64,000 nt of DNA from Wyeomyia smithii. Lineage: Eukaryota > Arthropoda > Insecta > Diptera > Culicidae. The translations under genes were made by a program, and so were the position numbers. Location of the stretch: assembly GCF_029784165.1 (NCBI RefSeq), contig NC_073696.1, positions 262,056,494-262,120,493 on the forward strand, in the 5' to 3' direction. This document shows, one piece after another, positions 12,181 through 23,892 of this stretch; the stretch's first letter is position 1; each line of letters begins with the position of its first letter. The notes under the pieces are model-generated. The model saw nothing but the letters and a program-made list of their open reading frames with translations. It made no database searches and was not told the DNA's origin.

Positions 12181-12609
12181 CTGTGGGTACTTACCCACAC
12201 GGAATTATTGGACAAAACCAACAAAAATTTAATGTTTTCTATGTTCGAAACAATTTTACCGCGCATAATTTTTTTATTAATATCATTAAGCGAGATATTA
12301 TAAAGCTACAGATTTCATGCATTTCTTAAAGATTTCGATTTCGAAAATTTCAAGAACTACTCTTGTGCATTTTTTTGTTAGTCAAAACAGTTAGATTTTC
12401 ACGATTATAAGTAAAGTCTAACCAGAAAACTGCTTAAGCCTGAGTTATGGATGGGGACTATTTTTGAGAAAATAAAACTGTTATGCCGTAAAGTTTGCAT
12501 TAAAAAAATGGACGAAAACTGTCGTTTTTCGTGGTTTTACCTTTGCACGCACTGACGAAACTACCCATGCAGCATGAACCATAGTAACCCATGAGTCAGC
12601 AGAAAAAAA

Positions 12610-13225
12610 TTGGCTCGAATTCTTGACGTGATGGCGAAAAAAGTAAAGTTATTTCGTTCAAAACTGTGCGCGTTCAAGGAACGGCACCGTGCCGCGTCCT
12701 ATACGGACATCGTGCGGCATTTTGTGGACGCCGGATACACCCGTTCCGGCATCTACAAGACCGTAGCACTTTTGGACAACTATCAGAGTATCCAAAGAAA
12801 GCCCGGTCCCGGTCGGCCGGTGATCCTGGGCGACAAAAACTCTAAAGGATGCTGAAGAGGAAGATCTAGGGAAAAGTGGATACATCGCTACGTGCGCTTG
12901 GCCGGGAGATCGGTACAACCGGCCAAACAGTAAAAAAATACCTGGCGAACATGAACATACAACGGCAGTCCCGCCCACTAGTTCCGGAGCTGCAGACAAT
13001 GACGCAGTGACAGCGGCTTAAAAATATACCAAATCGATTTTCCCGGCTAAACACACCCTGGATAGCAACGACTGGCAGGGCACTTTGTATTTTACTTCCC
13101 CCACGAAGGAAGTGAGCTCCGAGGTGAAGTTCATTTCACACACTAAGTTCCCCACAGAGAAGCTGCTGTGGCTGACAATCACCAAGATGGAGATACATTC
13201 CTTTGACATCCTATTGATGATGCAT
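12610..13225 (+). pseudogene. Tc1/mariner-type transposase relic
   Basis: The first frame (12610-12855) encodes a helix-turn-helix like the N-terminus of mosquito mariner transposases, with the pattern '..VRHFVDAGYTRSGIYKTV..' followed by a basic 'RKPGPGRP' linker. Downstream, in shifted frames, remnants resembling the catalytic core entry appear (about 13060-13215, ending near 'TEKLLWLTITK'). Stops and frameshifts break it at least twice and the C-terminal half is absent. Non-functional. Confidence 0.6.
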
Positions 13226-13859
13226 AGGTCGCCCCCCTGGCTACGTCTTTGTCTCCCATGAACCTTCCCTATTCCTTACTACCCACTCGGGAAAATAGTG
13301 TGACGCTGGCGCTGGCTGCAACTAGTGCGCTATCCATTGCTACGCCACAGCTGTGGCCGCTTTCCGCCATCGCTGGTATTCACTGCACTGCTAGTGCTGC
13401 TGCTGAGGGAGGACGACTACTGTCGCTGTCTAGAACTATTATGAGCGGCTTTCGGCTGAAACAGGCTCTTATATAGGCCAAATAGCATGTTTTAAATTGC
13501 AAGGTATATGATTCTGTCGACCGTGCTTGGGAAGCAATCATATAACGACCAATCAGAGGACGAATTTTTCGTTTTGACAAGGCTTGACTATTTCCAATAG
13601 TACAATAGTGTAAATAATAAAATTACAATTATCTCCTTTTGTGAAGAATCTTAGAAGATTTTCCAATCTATTGCTGCAAGAACGAAGGAAATCCATCGAA
13701 TACTAACCGATTTATTAGCATTTGAAATTGGACATACTCTTCACTTTTTTCGGTTTTAGATTTTTATTTCACATCCCTATGTAGCCGAACTTCCTGAGAG
13801 AAGTATTCTACTTCAAAACAGTGATAGGACAAAGTGTAGTCCGCGGGGTAGCTACACCG

Positions 13860-15985
13860 CAAGAACGAAAACGACATAAGTTACACGTGCCAGAATTCTG
13901 TTGCATTTGTTGAAAAGTATGTAAATTATAGTTGCATACAATGTAAAAATGTTTTTTTAATTAGGTTTTAACAGACACACCACCAAATCGTGTAAACTGG
14001 AGTACATAGTACGGAATTCACTCTGCTTAGGAAACAGCAATGCTTATTCTGGATCACTGCAATCGTAAGTAAATCAGACTATTAGAAAATAGCAGTGCCA
14101 AGACAACCAGAAGTTGCATAAGATTGCACGGATTACCTCGTATAAAGTTCTATGGTGCATCAATATCGTATAGCTGTGTGAACAACGTATATGTTTCATC
14201 GCATATGGTGTTGTTTTGCGAACATCTTGCGATGAGTGTAACATACTCGCATTGCAATACAGATAAACTCATATCGTGCCTGTTCAAACTCGTAGTAATT
14301 CCACAAAGTGATAATTATACATAAAAGCAAATATCTCCCATATCATATCGTATTTCATATAAATTTAGCCGCCAAAGGCATAATTTTGCAACACCGTTAA
14401 TGACTAAATTAATGATAACAAGTCCAGACAACTCCGAGACAACTAAAAATCGCATAAGATTGCATGGATTACCTTGTATAAAGTTCTATGGTACATCACC
14501 ATCGTATAGCTGTATGAGCAACGCAAGTGTTTCATCGCATATTGTGTTGTTTAGCGAACTTCTTGCGATATGTGTAACGTACTCGCATAGCAATACAGAT
14601 AAAATCATATCATGTCTCTTCAAACTCTTATTAATTTCACAAAGTGATGATTATACGTGAAAATCAAAACTCTCATTTATCACATCGTACTGCATATAAA
14701 ATTAGTCGCACAAGGCATCGTTTTGTAACACCGTAAAGAAATGAATTTATGATAACTATATGCCGCTAATGTTTTGCACAGATTACATCGCACAAAGTAC
14801 TACGATAGATCATTACCTTATATGACCAATTTCATCGCATATAACGTTGTTTTGCGGAATTCTTGCGATAAATAGGTAATAGCTCCCGATTGAAACACCA
14901 ATTAACTTTTCCAATGCAAACTCGCAGTTAATTTACACATTGACGGCTATGCGTGAAAATCGAAAACCATCCGCATTACTACATAATATCACACATAAAT
15001 GTAGTCGCTACACGGAGTTGCTTCTTCTCAAAAACATGAACCACGGAAAACATCTGCAAACAACTCGGATCATCTATGCACTACTTTGCTTCATATTTTT
15101 GTTGAAAACTTACCTTTAATTGTTGTTGAAAACGGCAAAATCACTTAATTTTGTTTAAACAATTGACTTAGCTCATCGAGCGGCCATGACAGTTCAACCG
15201 AAATATAAACAACGAACATTCCCGCATAAATTTACAAACTAACTCGCAATACGAAATCTAATTAGATTCATGCTTTACGATGTCTCGTGGTAATTTATGC
15301 GATGAAATTAGAAAGTTATTACCAAAACTTAGAGATTATCGACAGCGAGAGCACGGAGGAGTGGAATGAATGCTGCTTGACAATCTAAGAGTTCAAGGTT
15401 CGAGTCCGGATGGATACCCAAAAAATGTTACAGCGTGTGCCCACATGAAAAGAATGTTGAAAATTAAAGACATTCATTTGTAATTTACTATTCCTGGTAA
15501 TATGGATAGAAAGGGATAAAAAGGAATATAATTATTACCTACTGTTCGCTGTTTTTTTTTTTTTTTTATTAAAAGGAATGATTTTGGTCGCATGTTCTAA
15601 TAAACTGACACGTAAGAATATATAGCGAACATCGCATGGATATCTGAAATAATTCGCCAATGTTGACTTATGACGTCGCATTAAGTTATAAAAGAACCCG
15701 TAGTGTGTATTCATATATCGCTTATAGTTTCGTTTCAAATCGCAAATATGAAGCTGTGAAGTCGCATTAAATAATAAAACAACAGGCTTTAACAGTTAAA
15801 GTCGTATATATGAACTTTTTTCATCGTAGAAGTGTTTTGATATTTTGGAAATGCACGCATATCGCCTCCACTTTTGTGCGTATAAGCAACATTCGCAGCA
15901 TCTTGTGCGATGTAACTTTCACGTATAAATGCACGTACATTGCGATGACTGTTTGCGTTATACGCGTAAATTGGTTGTCTGGGTG
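13860..15985. repeat. Tandem array of about 330-bp units and related 'ATCGCATAT'-rich sequence
   Basis: Unit starts are visible at about 14119 ('ATAAGATTGCACGGATTACC'), 14453 ('ATAAGATTGCATGGATTACC') and, more diverged, about 14773. Each unit repeats 'AAAGTTCTATGGT', 'TCATCGCATAT', 'TTGTTT', 'CTTGCGAT' and 'CACAAAGTGAT' in order. Two open frames of 66 and 86 codons lie at the same place in units 1 and 2, which follows from the repeat and is not evidence for a protein. The motif TCGCATAT continues at lower density to about 15.95 kb. Confidence 0.65.
15345..15545 (+). repeat. Possible tRNA-derived SINE fragment
   Basis: A perfect pol III B-box type motif GGTTCGAGTCC lies at 15397-15407, about 50 bp downstream of GAGCACGGAGGAGTGG, which could hold a weak A box. 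The roughly 73-bp head is followed by non-tRNA sequence and an A-rich end. I could not fold a convincing tRNA with an anticodon, so a SINE head or a decayed tRNA are both possible. Confidence 0.3.
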
Positions 15986-17737
15986 AATGGCCGGTTGCCT
16001 CGGCACGCAGGTAGAATGTGCTTTACAAAGCAAACTACCTTTCCAAGATTAGCAGACCAATTTTCACTCGGTTACAATCAGCCTTTGCTAAGTAAATTTG
16101 ATTCTGCTCATGCAGATGTACCACATCTGTATAGCATATGTTCTAAGGTTTCGCTTTTCATGTTGCACAAGCGACAAGTGCCATCCTGAACTCGACCGAT
16201 GTTATGCAAATGATACTTATTCGGGCAGTGCCCAGTTATTAGTCCTGTGTAGGTACAAAAAGCCTTATTGTTGAGCTCTAGAAGGTTTTTAGTAATTTTT
16301 GCGTTTGGCGTAATTACCCCTTTCGACTGGTGACATCCTTTGACAGCCAATCAGTTAGCTGTCAGCGGTTGTTCTTCCCAGTACTTAAGTCCCACTTTTA
16401 TTGTACAATTTGAGATACCGCGAAAGGTTTTCGGACCAACAAATTGCGAGTGGGAAACGTATTTGGCCAGTTCGTCTGCTTTTCCATCAATGCCGCAGTG
16501 CGCTGGCACCCAGTACAAATTGACAGAGTTCATACAACACAGCCTCCGCAGTGACAGAACACACTATTGAACAATTTTTGACGTACATTTGTGAGCACAT
16601 AGAGCCTTTAATGCCACTTGACTACAAGAGAGAATGCAAATATTCACTTGTTAATAATTTCTCTTCAGGCAAACGTTGACACATTCGATTATAGTGTAAA
16701 TCTCTGCTTGGAATACTGTAGGCCAGTTGCCCATTGCCATTGATATCTGTACACCAGGACCAAAGATTCCCGCACCAGTTTACGAACCGTTTTTTGAACT
16801 GTCCGTGAAGAATACCGTTGACCCCTGACGAACCATATAAACTCCGCACACCCAGTCGGAGCTCAATTTTTCTTGAACCTTGTAGGGAAATATCGTAGTT
16901 GCCTAAAGGTTTCTTCCAGTCTCCGCACATACTCATCACTGGTTTAAGACGTTTGAGCCTCAGGGCACTCCTTTCCGCTTCTAATTGCACAAATTCATGC
17001 AGAGGCAGCAGATGAAGGATTGCATCCAACGCATTCGATGGAGTGCTGTGCATTGATCCAGTTATGACAATACACGCGAGTCTGAAGCTTTGCTAACTTT
17101 GTTCTCGCAGCAGTCTCCGTAGCTCTTACAATTATGGATGATCCTCCCAGCTTCAAAAAGATTATTCTTGGTGCAAACATGGTATGAATCTAGTTGACTA
17201 TGCATGTGTCAAGCATCCTCTTTTTCATCGCATTCGCCATAGGTCGTGCTATCGAAAACACTTACAATATTTCTTTTACTAAAATAAATCTCTCAATTTT
17301 TGTTACCAGCGTGTGAAGCGCTGTAATTGTAGAGATATCTGTTTAATATTGCATTGAAATTTAAATAAAGGGTATCCATACATGTATGTCGTATTTAAAT
17401 ATTCCATTAATACTTTTTCCATTGTCTTCAGCAGGATCGGAGACAAGCTTATGGGTTTAAAAGATTTGAGATTATTTCTATCTATATTGCCTGTTTTTGG
17501 TGTGAAGATAACCCGCACTGCCCTCCATTTCGACAAAATGTAGTTAAATCTTAGCCTCAAAATTCTTCCTTAGTAACGGTATCAGGGCTGTCTCACCTTT
17601 TTAAAGCGACGCCGGAAACACTCCGTAAACACCTGCAGACTTGAAAGGTTGTAAAGATCTCACAGCATTTTCCACTCTGGTTGAAGTGAAAATTTCGTCA
17701 AGAATGTTAGAAGTTGGTACACCTTCTCTAACATCTT
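15985..17737 (-). mobile_element. Decayed non-LTR retrotransposon with RNase H (LOA/I-type)
   Basis: Minus-strand pieces in order are: reverse transcriptase N-terminal half (17303-17735, with the 'FKPISLSPILLKTMEKV' block typical of the RT fingers), a linker typical of the RT-RNase H junction ('LEAERSALRLKRLKP', 16622-17053), RNase H ('YWVPAHCGIDGKADELAK', 16351-16533) and a C-terminal CCHC-like segment ('CRLCNMKSETLEHMLYRC', 16108-16350). Stops and frameshifts separate every block. The RNase H places it with LOA/I-type elements (Lian-like in Aedes); the clade is inferred. The 5' part is cut off by the BEL insertion at 17738. Confidence 0.7.
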
Positions 17738-18048
17738 TGTAGTTTCAATAGTGGACTGTAATTTTCATCGAAAGAAAACGCAACTGTTAACGTTTACTTC
17801 TAACTTGTATTTCGCGATTCGTCTTTCACAAAAGATAAACACTGAAACACTGAATGAATGATGCGCGACGCACCCCTGTATTTATAGCACATTCTTTCTT
17901 ATGTCGTTTTCTTTTTCGCTGTTGTTTACTTTGCGCTGATTGGCTGGATACGCTTCTCGAACAATGTGGAGCATATCGCAACTCAGTTACCAGAAAAACG
18001 TAGAACGTGTAGCAACTAACTTTTAGAAAAGTGTAGAATATTCGAACA
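17738..18048 (-). repeat. BEL/Pao 3' LTR
   Basis: Begins TGTAG and ends AACA as read on the plus strand, giving TGTT...TACA in element orientation. It is near-identical to the LTR at 23043-23345. It differs by a handful of substitutions and an 8-bp repeat (AACACTGA duplicated). A purine-rich tract (GGCGGGAGGA, minus strand, 18049-18058) directly precedes it, as expected of the polypurine tract. Confidence 0.88.
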
Positions 18049-18075
18049 TCCTCCCGCCGTTGAAATTAACATATT

Positions 18076-19575
18076 TCAACTATCAATCTCGTCGTCCAAT
18101 GGAAGCAAGCATATATTTTTAATAGCCCGCTTAATGGTCGAATCCTTGGTCCGTAGTGTTACAATACGAACATGGCCGTCTTTTCCAGGATGTAGGTCAG
18201 TTATTTTCGCAAGACTGCATTGTAATGGAGGAAGATTTTCATCAACCACCAGTACCAGTGCTTCAATCTTGAATTTTGTAATCTTGTAATTTCGCTGTCG
18301 CTGCTGAAGCTCTTGTAGAAAATCGTTCGACCAGACACGACAAAATTTCTGTTTCAAATCCTGAAGAATTTGCCAGCGAGTAAGCCTGCCATATTTTACA
18401 CTTCCGTATGAAGGCTCCGCAATCGATTGAAATTATCTACCAATCATGAAGTGCCCTGGTGTAATAACAGCAAAATCATTCGAATCGTCTGATGATGGAG
18501 TCAACGGTCTTGAATTTAATATAGCTTCAATCTGACAAAACACAGTATTAAATTCTTCGTACGATAGTTTGTGTTCTGCTAATATGGGTCGCGAATGAAA
18601 TTTGACTGATTTCACACCTGCTTCCCAAATCCCTCCGCAATGAGGGCTGCGAGGAGGGATGAATGACCAGTTTATTCCTCTCTGCACACAAAACTCATTC
18701 AATCGCTTCTGGTGTACTCCTGATTCAAATAGGTCCGCCAATTTCTTGAGCTCGTTATTAGCACCCACAAAATTTGTAGCATTGTCAGATATTATCTTCT
18801 GGGGTAATCCTCTTCTACTAACAAACCGTTGTAATACCCCTAGGAAAACATCAGTAGTCAGACTCGAAACAGGCTCTAAATGAATGCCTCTTGTGGCCAT
18901 ACAGACGAAAATGCACACATATCCTTTAGTTATAAATGATTTCTTAATGGAAGTTGAAGATCTAAATGAAAATGGTCCCGCGTAATCAACTCCAACCGTT
19001 GAAAAAATGTGGCTTTCCTGAACTCGATACTTGGGTAAATCTCCCATCAATTGTGTAGCTTGTTTTGGCTTCTGTCGATAACAAAGAATGCAACTATGAA
19101 CAACTTTCCGGACTATACTTTTAGCTCTGAGAGGCCAAAACTGTTGTCGTATAATCGTCAGCAAAGTACGTTGACCAACATGTAAGTTGCTTCGATGCAC
19201 ATGTCAAATAATAGCCAGTGTAAACGGATGCCCATGCGGTAAAAGTAGTTGATGCTTAGCCTCGAAAGGAAGATGAGCATTCCTAATTCTCCCGCCAACA
19301 CGAAGAACTTCGTCACTTTCATCGAAAAATGGATTCAAGCATCGTAATGAATGCTTAAAGTCTTTTTCTTCCCTTATCATCCTTATCTCGGTTGAAAAAC
19401 ATTCTTGTTGTACCAAGCGTACAGCCAACAACAAGCCGCTTCTCATTTCGTCGACTGTGGGAAGTCCTTTAGTAAAGTGCTTTCTGCCGCTCTTGATATA
19501 TTGCGCAAATCGCACAACGTACGCCATGGCTCGTTGAATAATTGAGAATCTGCTGATTCTATCAAAAATTTTCAT
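18076..19575 (-). pseudogene. BEL/Pao integrase and C-terminal domain, with stops
   Basis: This is one continuous reading frame broken by TGA at 19201-19203 and a TAA at 18433-18435. It starts with the His/Cys zinc-binding region (Cys pair 'CILCYR'). The core follows with catalytic Asp in 'VDYAGPF', Asp in 'SDNATNF' and Glu in 'GGIWEAGV', so the D,D,E triad is intact. The end has the segment with 'LPPLQCSLAKITDLHPGKDG', the DUF5641-type domain usual in BEL/Pao pol. With two nonsense codons no full integrase can be made without readthrough. Confidence 0.85.
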
Positions 19576-19578
19576 TCT

Positions 19579-21197
19579 CTAAACTTCCAAGCTGATCAAA
19601 ACTGTCTGCCGAAGTTCTGGAATACCTTCAGCTGGAATCGATGTTGGTGTGCGAATTTCACATTCCCTCTCGTTCAACGAACCTGGACCGTGCCACCAGA
19701 GATTTTGGTGAAGTAGCAGATTAGGTTGTTTTATACCCCTCGAAATCAAATCTGCAGGATTCGATTTTGACGGCATATAACGCCAAGCACAATCACTCGT
19801 TAGTGCTTGTATTTCCTTCACCCGATTTCCAACGAAGATCTGAAGCGTTTCGGGGGACCTCTGTATCCAACAGAGCACAATTTGAGAACCGTTCTAAAGA
19901 ACAACTGACGAAAAGTTGATGCTCATTGATTTGGTAATTCTGTCCGTTAATCGTGAAAATAGCAAAGCTGCCTGAAGCTCTGCTCTCGGAGTTGTTATTT
20001 CTTTCTTCGTACCTTGCTTTTTCGGTAATATTCTCGACTTGCTACAGATCAAGCTCATTTCAGCCCTACCATCATCAAAAATCGATCGTGCATAGAGGCA
20101 TGCACCATATGCAAGGTCAGATGCATCGGAAAATCCATGCAGCTCTATGCTAACGTAGCCTACGGAGGAAACCCATCTCGGAATTTTTATACCATCTAAT
20201 TGTTGCAGTTGAGATCAAAAGTTCTCCCAGAACTTAACGAAATCTGTTGGAAAGGGTGCATTCCAATGCAATTGAAGCAACCAGAGTTCTCTCAGGAAGA
20301 GCTTAGCTGTCATTAACACTGGGCCAAGAAAACAAGCCCGTAGATAACAGTTTTCAGAGCATAAAACTTCAGCGGTTGCGAACTATCTTCTCTCCAAACG
20401 ATTCTTTGAAAACGGGTATCATCTTCATGTACTTCCACTTGCCTGTACATTTTCGGAATGTCCGCGCTCACTGCAAAACGAAACGATCGAAAATTGATCA
20501 AAATTGAGATCAAGTCATTTTGTACTGTCGGACCCACGATTTGGGCGTCGTTTATCGAAATTCCGCTGGATGACTCAGCCGACCCGTCAAACACAACTCT
20601 TAGCTTCGTAGTAGTACTCGATGGTTTCAGCACATAATGATGAGGTAGGTAGAATGCATCTCCTAATCCTTCACTTGGCTGCGGTAAAATGCTTATCATG
20701 TGGTTCAAGTTTTCATACTCTCGCATAAATTGTACGTATTGCCCTTTTAGCTCTGGATCTCGATCTAGTCTCCGTTCAACTGCTAGAAACCGCTTCTTGG
20801 CCATCTCTAACGAATCACCCAATAATTGTCGCTTTTCGTTAAACGGCAATCGTACAACAAATCTGCCATCTTTTTTACGTTGATGTGTCTGCAAAAAATG
20901 AGTCACACAATAATCCTCTGAAGAGTTATCTTGCTCTGCTGTGCCGTCATAGGAATCAAAATGCCAAAACCGTTCTAACAATTTGCCGACATCATCTTCA
21001 CTGGCCATGGTGTAAAATGCATGCCCCATGTTGACATGCCCGCTCGGTATAAATCCACTCACTATCCATCCCAGATGAGTTTGTTGGATCGTTGGTAAAT
21101 CATCATCCAGGTTAAGCTGTCCTTGTTTCATCAATTTAAAGAAAAGCCCCGAGCCAATAAGCTCGCCGGTAATCTTTTTGACAACAAGAAATACCAT
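19579..21197 (-). pseudogene. BEL/Pao reverse transcriptase and RNase H, deleted
   Basis: The RT N-terminal part is intact from 21197 to about 20313, including 'HHYVLKPSSTTTKLRVVFDG' and the palm entry 'FAVSADIPKMYRQV'. It then jumps at about 20.31-20.34 kb directly to the connection sequence ('VLMTAKLFLRELW', another frame), and I can find no YVDD catalytic box between them. The RNase H part follows ('LHGFSDASDLAYGACLY', about 20.0-20.15 kb) and a further piece at 19579-19878. The missing box suggests an internal deletion. Confidence 0.8.
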
Positions 21198-21229
21198 GCA
21201 AGGTGATTCGTATTCGCTTACTCGAGATC

Positions 21230-21961
21230 TTATTCGCGTGTGTACTTTAAATTGGATCCCATCGGGTTGCCTCCAATCCCAGCCACTGTATAACTTGCTC
21301 GCTTCTGTTTAAGCCCAAGTTTCGATACTAACTCTTCTGTTATGAAGTTTTTGTGCGAAGCTGAATCCAGAACAGCTCGACATTCAGTAACACGGTTACC
21401 CGAACCACAGATAATAACAGTCGCTGTAGCTAAAAGGGTGTCCTGTTCAGAATTAACGTTTGCACAGAGAGCAGAACCACTATCGGAAGTCGATGCACTC
21501 GCACAGCTTACAGCTTCCTCGGGAAGGTCCTTTTTCGATACTGTATTAGATAACGATACTTTACTCTCAAAAGGCTGTGCATTTTCAAAATGCAGACATG
21601 TGTGGTGTCGTTTTCCACATCGCTTGCAAGAATGTTCCGATTTACATCTTGGCGTCATGTGACCCCTTTCCAGACAGTTGAAGCAAGAGCCACTTTTACG
21701 AAGTGTCGCGTATTTTTCACTTGTGTTCGCTGTTTAAAAAGAATCGCATTTCCATAGTTCGTGATCACCCTTACAATGTTGACATTTTTCATTAGTCGAT
21801 ACAAGACTATGGAATTTTGATTCCGTCTTACCAGACAGACGCGACTGTCTGCTCAATTCCATCGTAGGTTTTGCAGTGCGACTTATTTTTTCATATACGC
21901 GACATCTTTCCTTCAAAAATTCCATGGTTGAAGAGTACTTAGGTAGCCCATCAGCTGCCAA
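21230..21961 (-). pseudogene. BEL/Pao gag end, zinc knuckle and aspartic protease
   Basis: One frame with a TAA at 21734-21736. It contains a CCHC knuckle (C-F-N-C-x4-H-x4-C, near 21.66 kb), a second Cys/His set, and a retroviral-type aspartic protease with 'AVLDSASHKNFI' (the D-S-A of the DTG/DSG class) followed by 'LGLKQKR' and 'AGIGG'. A frameshift separates it from gag upstream and from RT downstream. Confidence 0.75.
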
Positions 21962-22082
21962 GCCTTACGAGTTTCCATATCAAGTTTCTTCGCAAGGACA
22001 TTTAGCAACATCATTTCTCCCAACCCTTCTACCGGTAACTCTAGATTTCTTAGAGCATCAAAATGTTTAGAACAAGTATCGA

Positions 22083-22886
22083 TCAACTTACGTAATCCGA
22101 TTCCACTGCCTTCGTCATGGTGGGTATATTGAAGATCGCATCAATGTGCTTGTCGATGATAACTCGTTTATCTTCATACCGTTCTCGCAAAGTAGCCCAG
22201 GCCGCATCATAATCGCCATTATTAATGATGTCCTGGTCTATCACTCCTGCTGCACTGCCTACCAAAGCATTGCGCAAATGGTACAGCTTAATAGCAGGAG
22301 ACTCGGTTTGATATCGGGCCATAACATTCTCGAACATGTTCTTAAAGGCGTACCAGTTCTCGTAGTTTCCATCAAACGTTGGCAGCGGAGCTTCCAGTGG
22401 AGGAATATTCGGTTGATTATTCACTGGTTGCACTGATACTAACTCATTTACTACTAACTCATTCTTTACCGTAGCTTCCATTAAACTGGTCAATTTCACA
22501 TAAAGATCCGAATATAACCCCTCAAACTCAATAAACTTTAACTCCTCTGCATAACGCACTTCGTCACCAACGTTCAAAATATATATTTCATTTTGCAACT
22601 CATTGCATTAACTGTACGCACTTTCCACAAGTTTCATTTGTAGCTGCAGGAAGTGTTTGTTCTTCGATTCATCCGATTTCCGAATTGCACCTTGAACACG
22701 CCTCAATTTTCTTTCCACGGCTTCCCTTTTCATTTGTAGCACTTCTAATTCACTCTCCATTTTTCTTCTCGATTCCTTTTTTTTTTGCAGCTTCAGTTGC
22801 TCACTGATAGCCAAAGGGTCCGTGTCACTAGGATTATCACCAATACCCGCCACTTTCTTCTTATCTGGTGTGCGAGTAGTAGCCAT
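22083..22886 (-). pseudogene. BEL/Pao gag (DUF1759-type), one stop
   Basis: The ATG at 22886 opens a frame with a charged, coiled-coil-prone N-terminus (KLQKKKESRRKMESELEVLQ). A single in-frame TAA near 22605-22607 interrupts it, and the frame resumes with the DUF1759 signature 'LPTFDGNYENWYAFKNMF' and 'LRNALVGSAAGVI'. This is the usual BEL/Pao gag arrangement. Confidence 0.8.
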
Positions 22887-23015
22887 CTTCTACTTTCAAG
22901 TAACAAACACTTTCACTTTCGAAATCGCCTCGATTGGCTTTCTACTATTCACTTTCACTTCGAATTCACCCTCACACAAGGTGATCAGTTTATTTCTTCT
23001 CACGAATAACTACAC

Positions 23016-23034
23016 AATCCGGCTCGAAGGACCA
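23016..23034 (-). other. Primer-binding site complementary to tRNA-Tyr
   Basis: On the minus strand, eight bases past the 5' LTR, the sequence TGGTCCTTCGAGCCGGATT is complementary to the 3' end (including CCA) of insect tRNA-Tyr as I know it. Tyrosine-type primers fit BEL/Pao. Confidence 0.75.
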
Positions 23035-23042
23035 AAAAATCA

Positions 23043-23345
23043 TGTAGTTTCAATAGTGGACTGTAATTTTCACCGAAAGGAAACGCAACTGTTAACGTTT
23101 ACTTCTAACTTGTATTTCGCGATTCGTCTTTCACAGAAGATAAACACTGAATGAATGATGCGCGACGCACCCCTGTATTTATAGCACATTCTTTCTTATG
23201 TCGTTTTCTTTTTCGCTGTTGTTTACTTTGCGCTGATTGGCTGGATATGCTTTTCGAACAATGTGGAGCATATCGCAACTCAGTTACCAGAAAAACGTAG
23301 AACGTGTAGCAACTAACTTTTAGAGAAGTGTAGAATATTCGAACA
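23043..23345 (-). repeat. BEL/Pao 5' LTR
   Basis: 303 bp, closely matching the 3' LTR. It contains a TATA-like 'TATAAATAC' on the minus strand (plus-strand complement around 23176-23184), the likely promoter of the element. Confidence 0.88.
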
Positions 23346-23892
23346 AGCTTTCTGTTAGGTTCTCTCTTTCTTTCTTGAAATTTCCATTCTATCACTAACT
23401 TTTCGAAACACTTTTTCCCCTCACCTCATTTAGAGAAAAATTTCAAATGCTCTTAGGCGACATCCATACATTACCAAACACAAAAAAAACCCAATCTTGA
23501 CCCCCACACATATGTTACGTTCTAAAACGTAACGCCACCACCTACACCCTCAAAAAATTATGTCAGAAGAAGAATTTGCTTAATAAACATGCTCGTTTTT
23601 GGAGTTAAATTATAGCCTTTTCAGATATTTTTTGTTGCGTAATACTAATCTTACTTCGTCCTTCCCCTGTATAACATTTCGTAACGCTTAACGAAACGCT
23701 CGTAAAAGTAAGCAATCGTTCAAAAACCAATCAAAGCAGACTGGATGTTTTGAAACAGTTCTATAGAATATTTGCACGAAGGCCGACTTTCATCTACAAA
23801 CAGTAACATTACTCGCCTTAAATATTTATAGAATAGCTAGTAGTTATAGCCATGTATCAAAAAAGACAGTAATTAAAAAGTTAAAAAAAAAA
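23346..23892. other. Non-coding junction, possibly upstream LINE remnant
   Basis: The first part should be the upstream half of the LOA-like LINE split by the BEL insertion, but I can recognise only a short basic stretch and no RT or endonuclease motif. The remainder is AT-rich. Confidence 0.3.

Larger units (their letters stand above)
17738..23345 (-). mobile_element. Defective BEL/Pao LTR retrotransposon
   Basis: Two LTRs (17738-18048 and 23043-23345) bracket a minus-strand gag, zinc knuckle, protease, RT, RNase H and integrase in BEL/Pao order. The primer-binding site matches tRNA-Tyr. At least five in-frame stops and several frameshifts, plus an apparent deletion in RT, make it non-autonomous. 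Flanking pentamers ATCTT (17733-17737) and AGCTT (23346-23350) may be a 5-bp target duplication with one mismatch. It interrupts the LOA-like LINE. Confidence 0.88.

Noticed and set aside
14124..14660. Two similar frames that look like paralogous peptides
   Set aside because: They sit at the same place in consecutive tandem units, so similarity comes from the DNA repeat; there is no codon-type conservation visible.
13860..15985. CRISPR-like array
   Set aside because: Units are about 330 bp, diverged and without short identical repeats or spacers; the genome is eukaryotic.
21342..22436. Plus-strand frames of 60-106 codons opposite the BEL element
   Set aside because: They are antisense shadows of gag and protease, which have recognisable domains on the minus strand.
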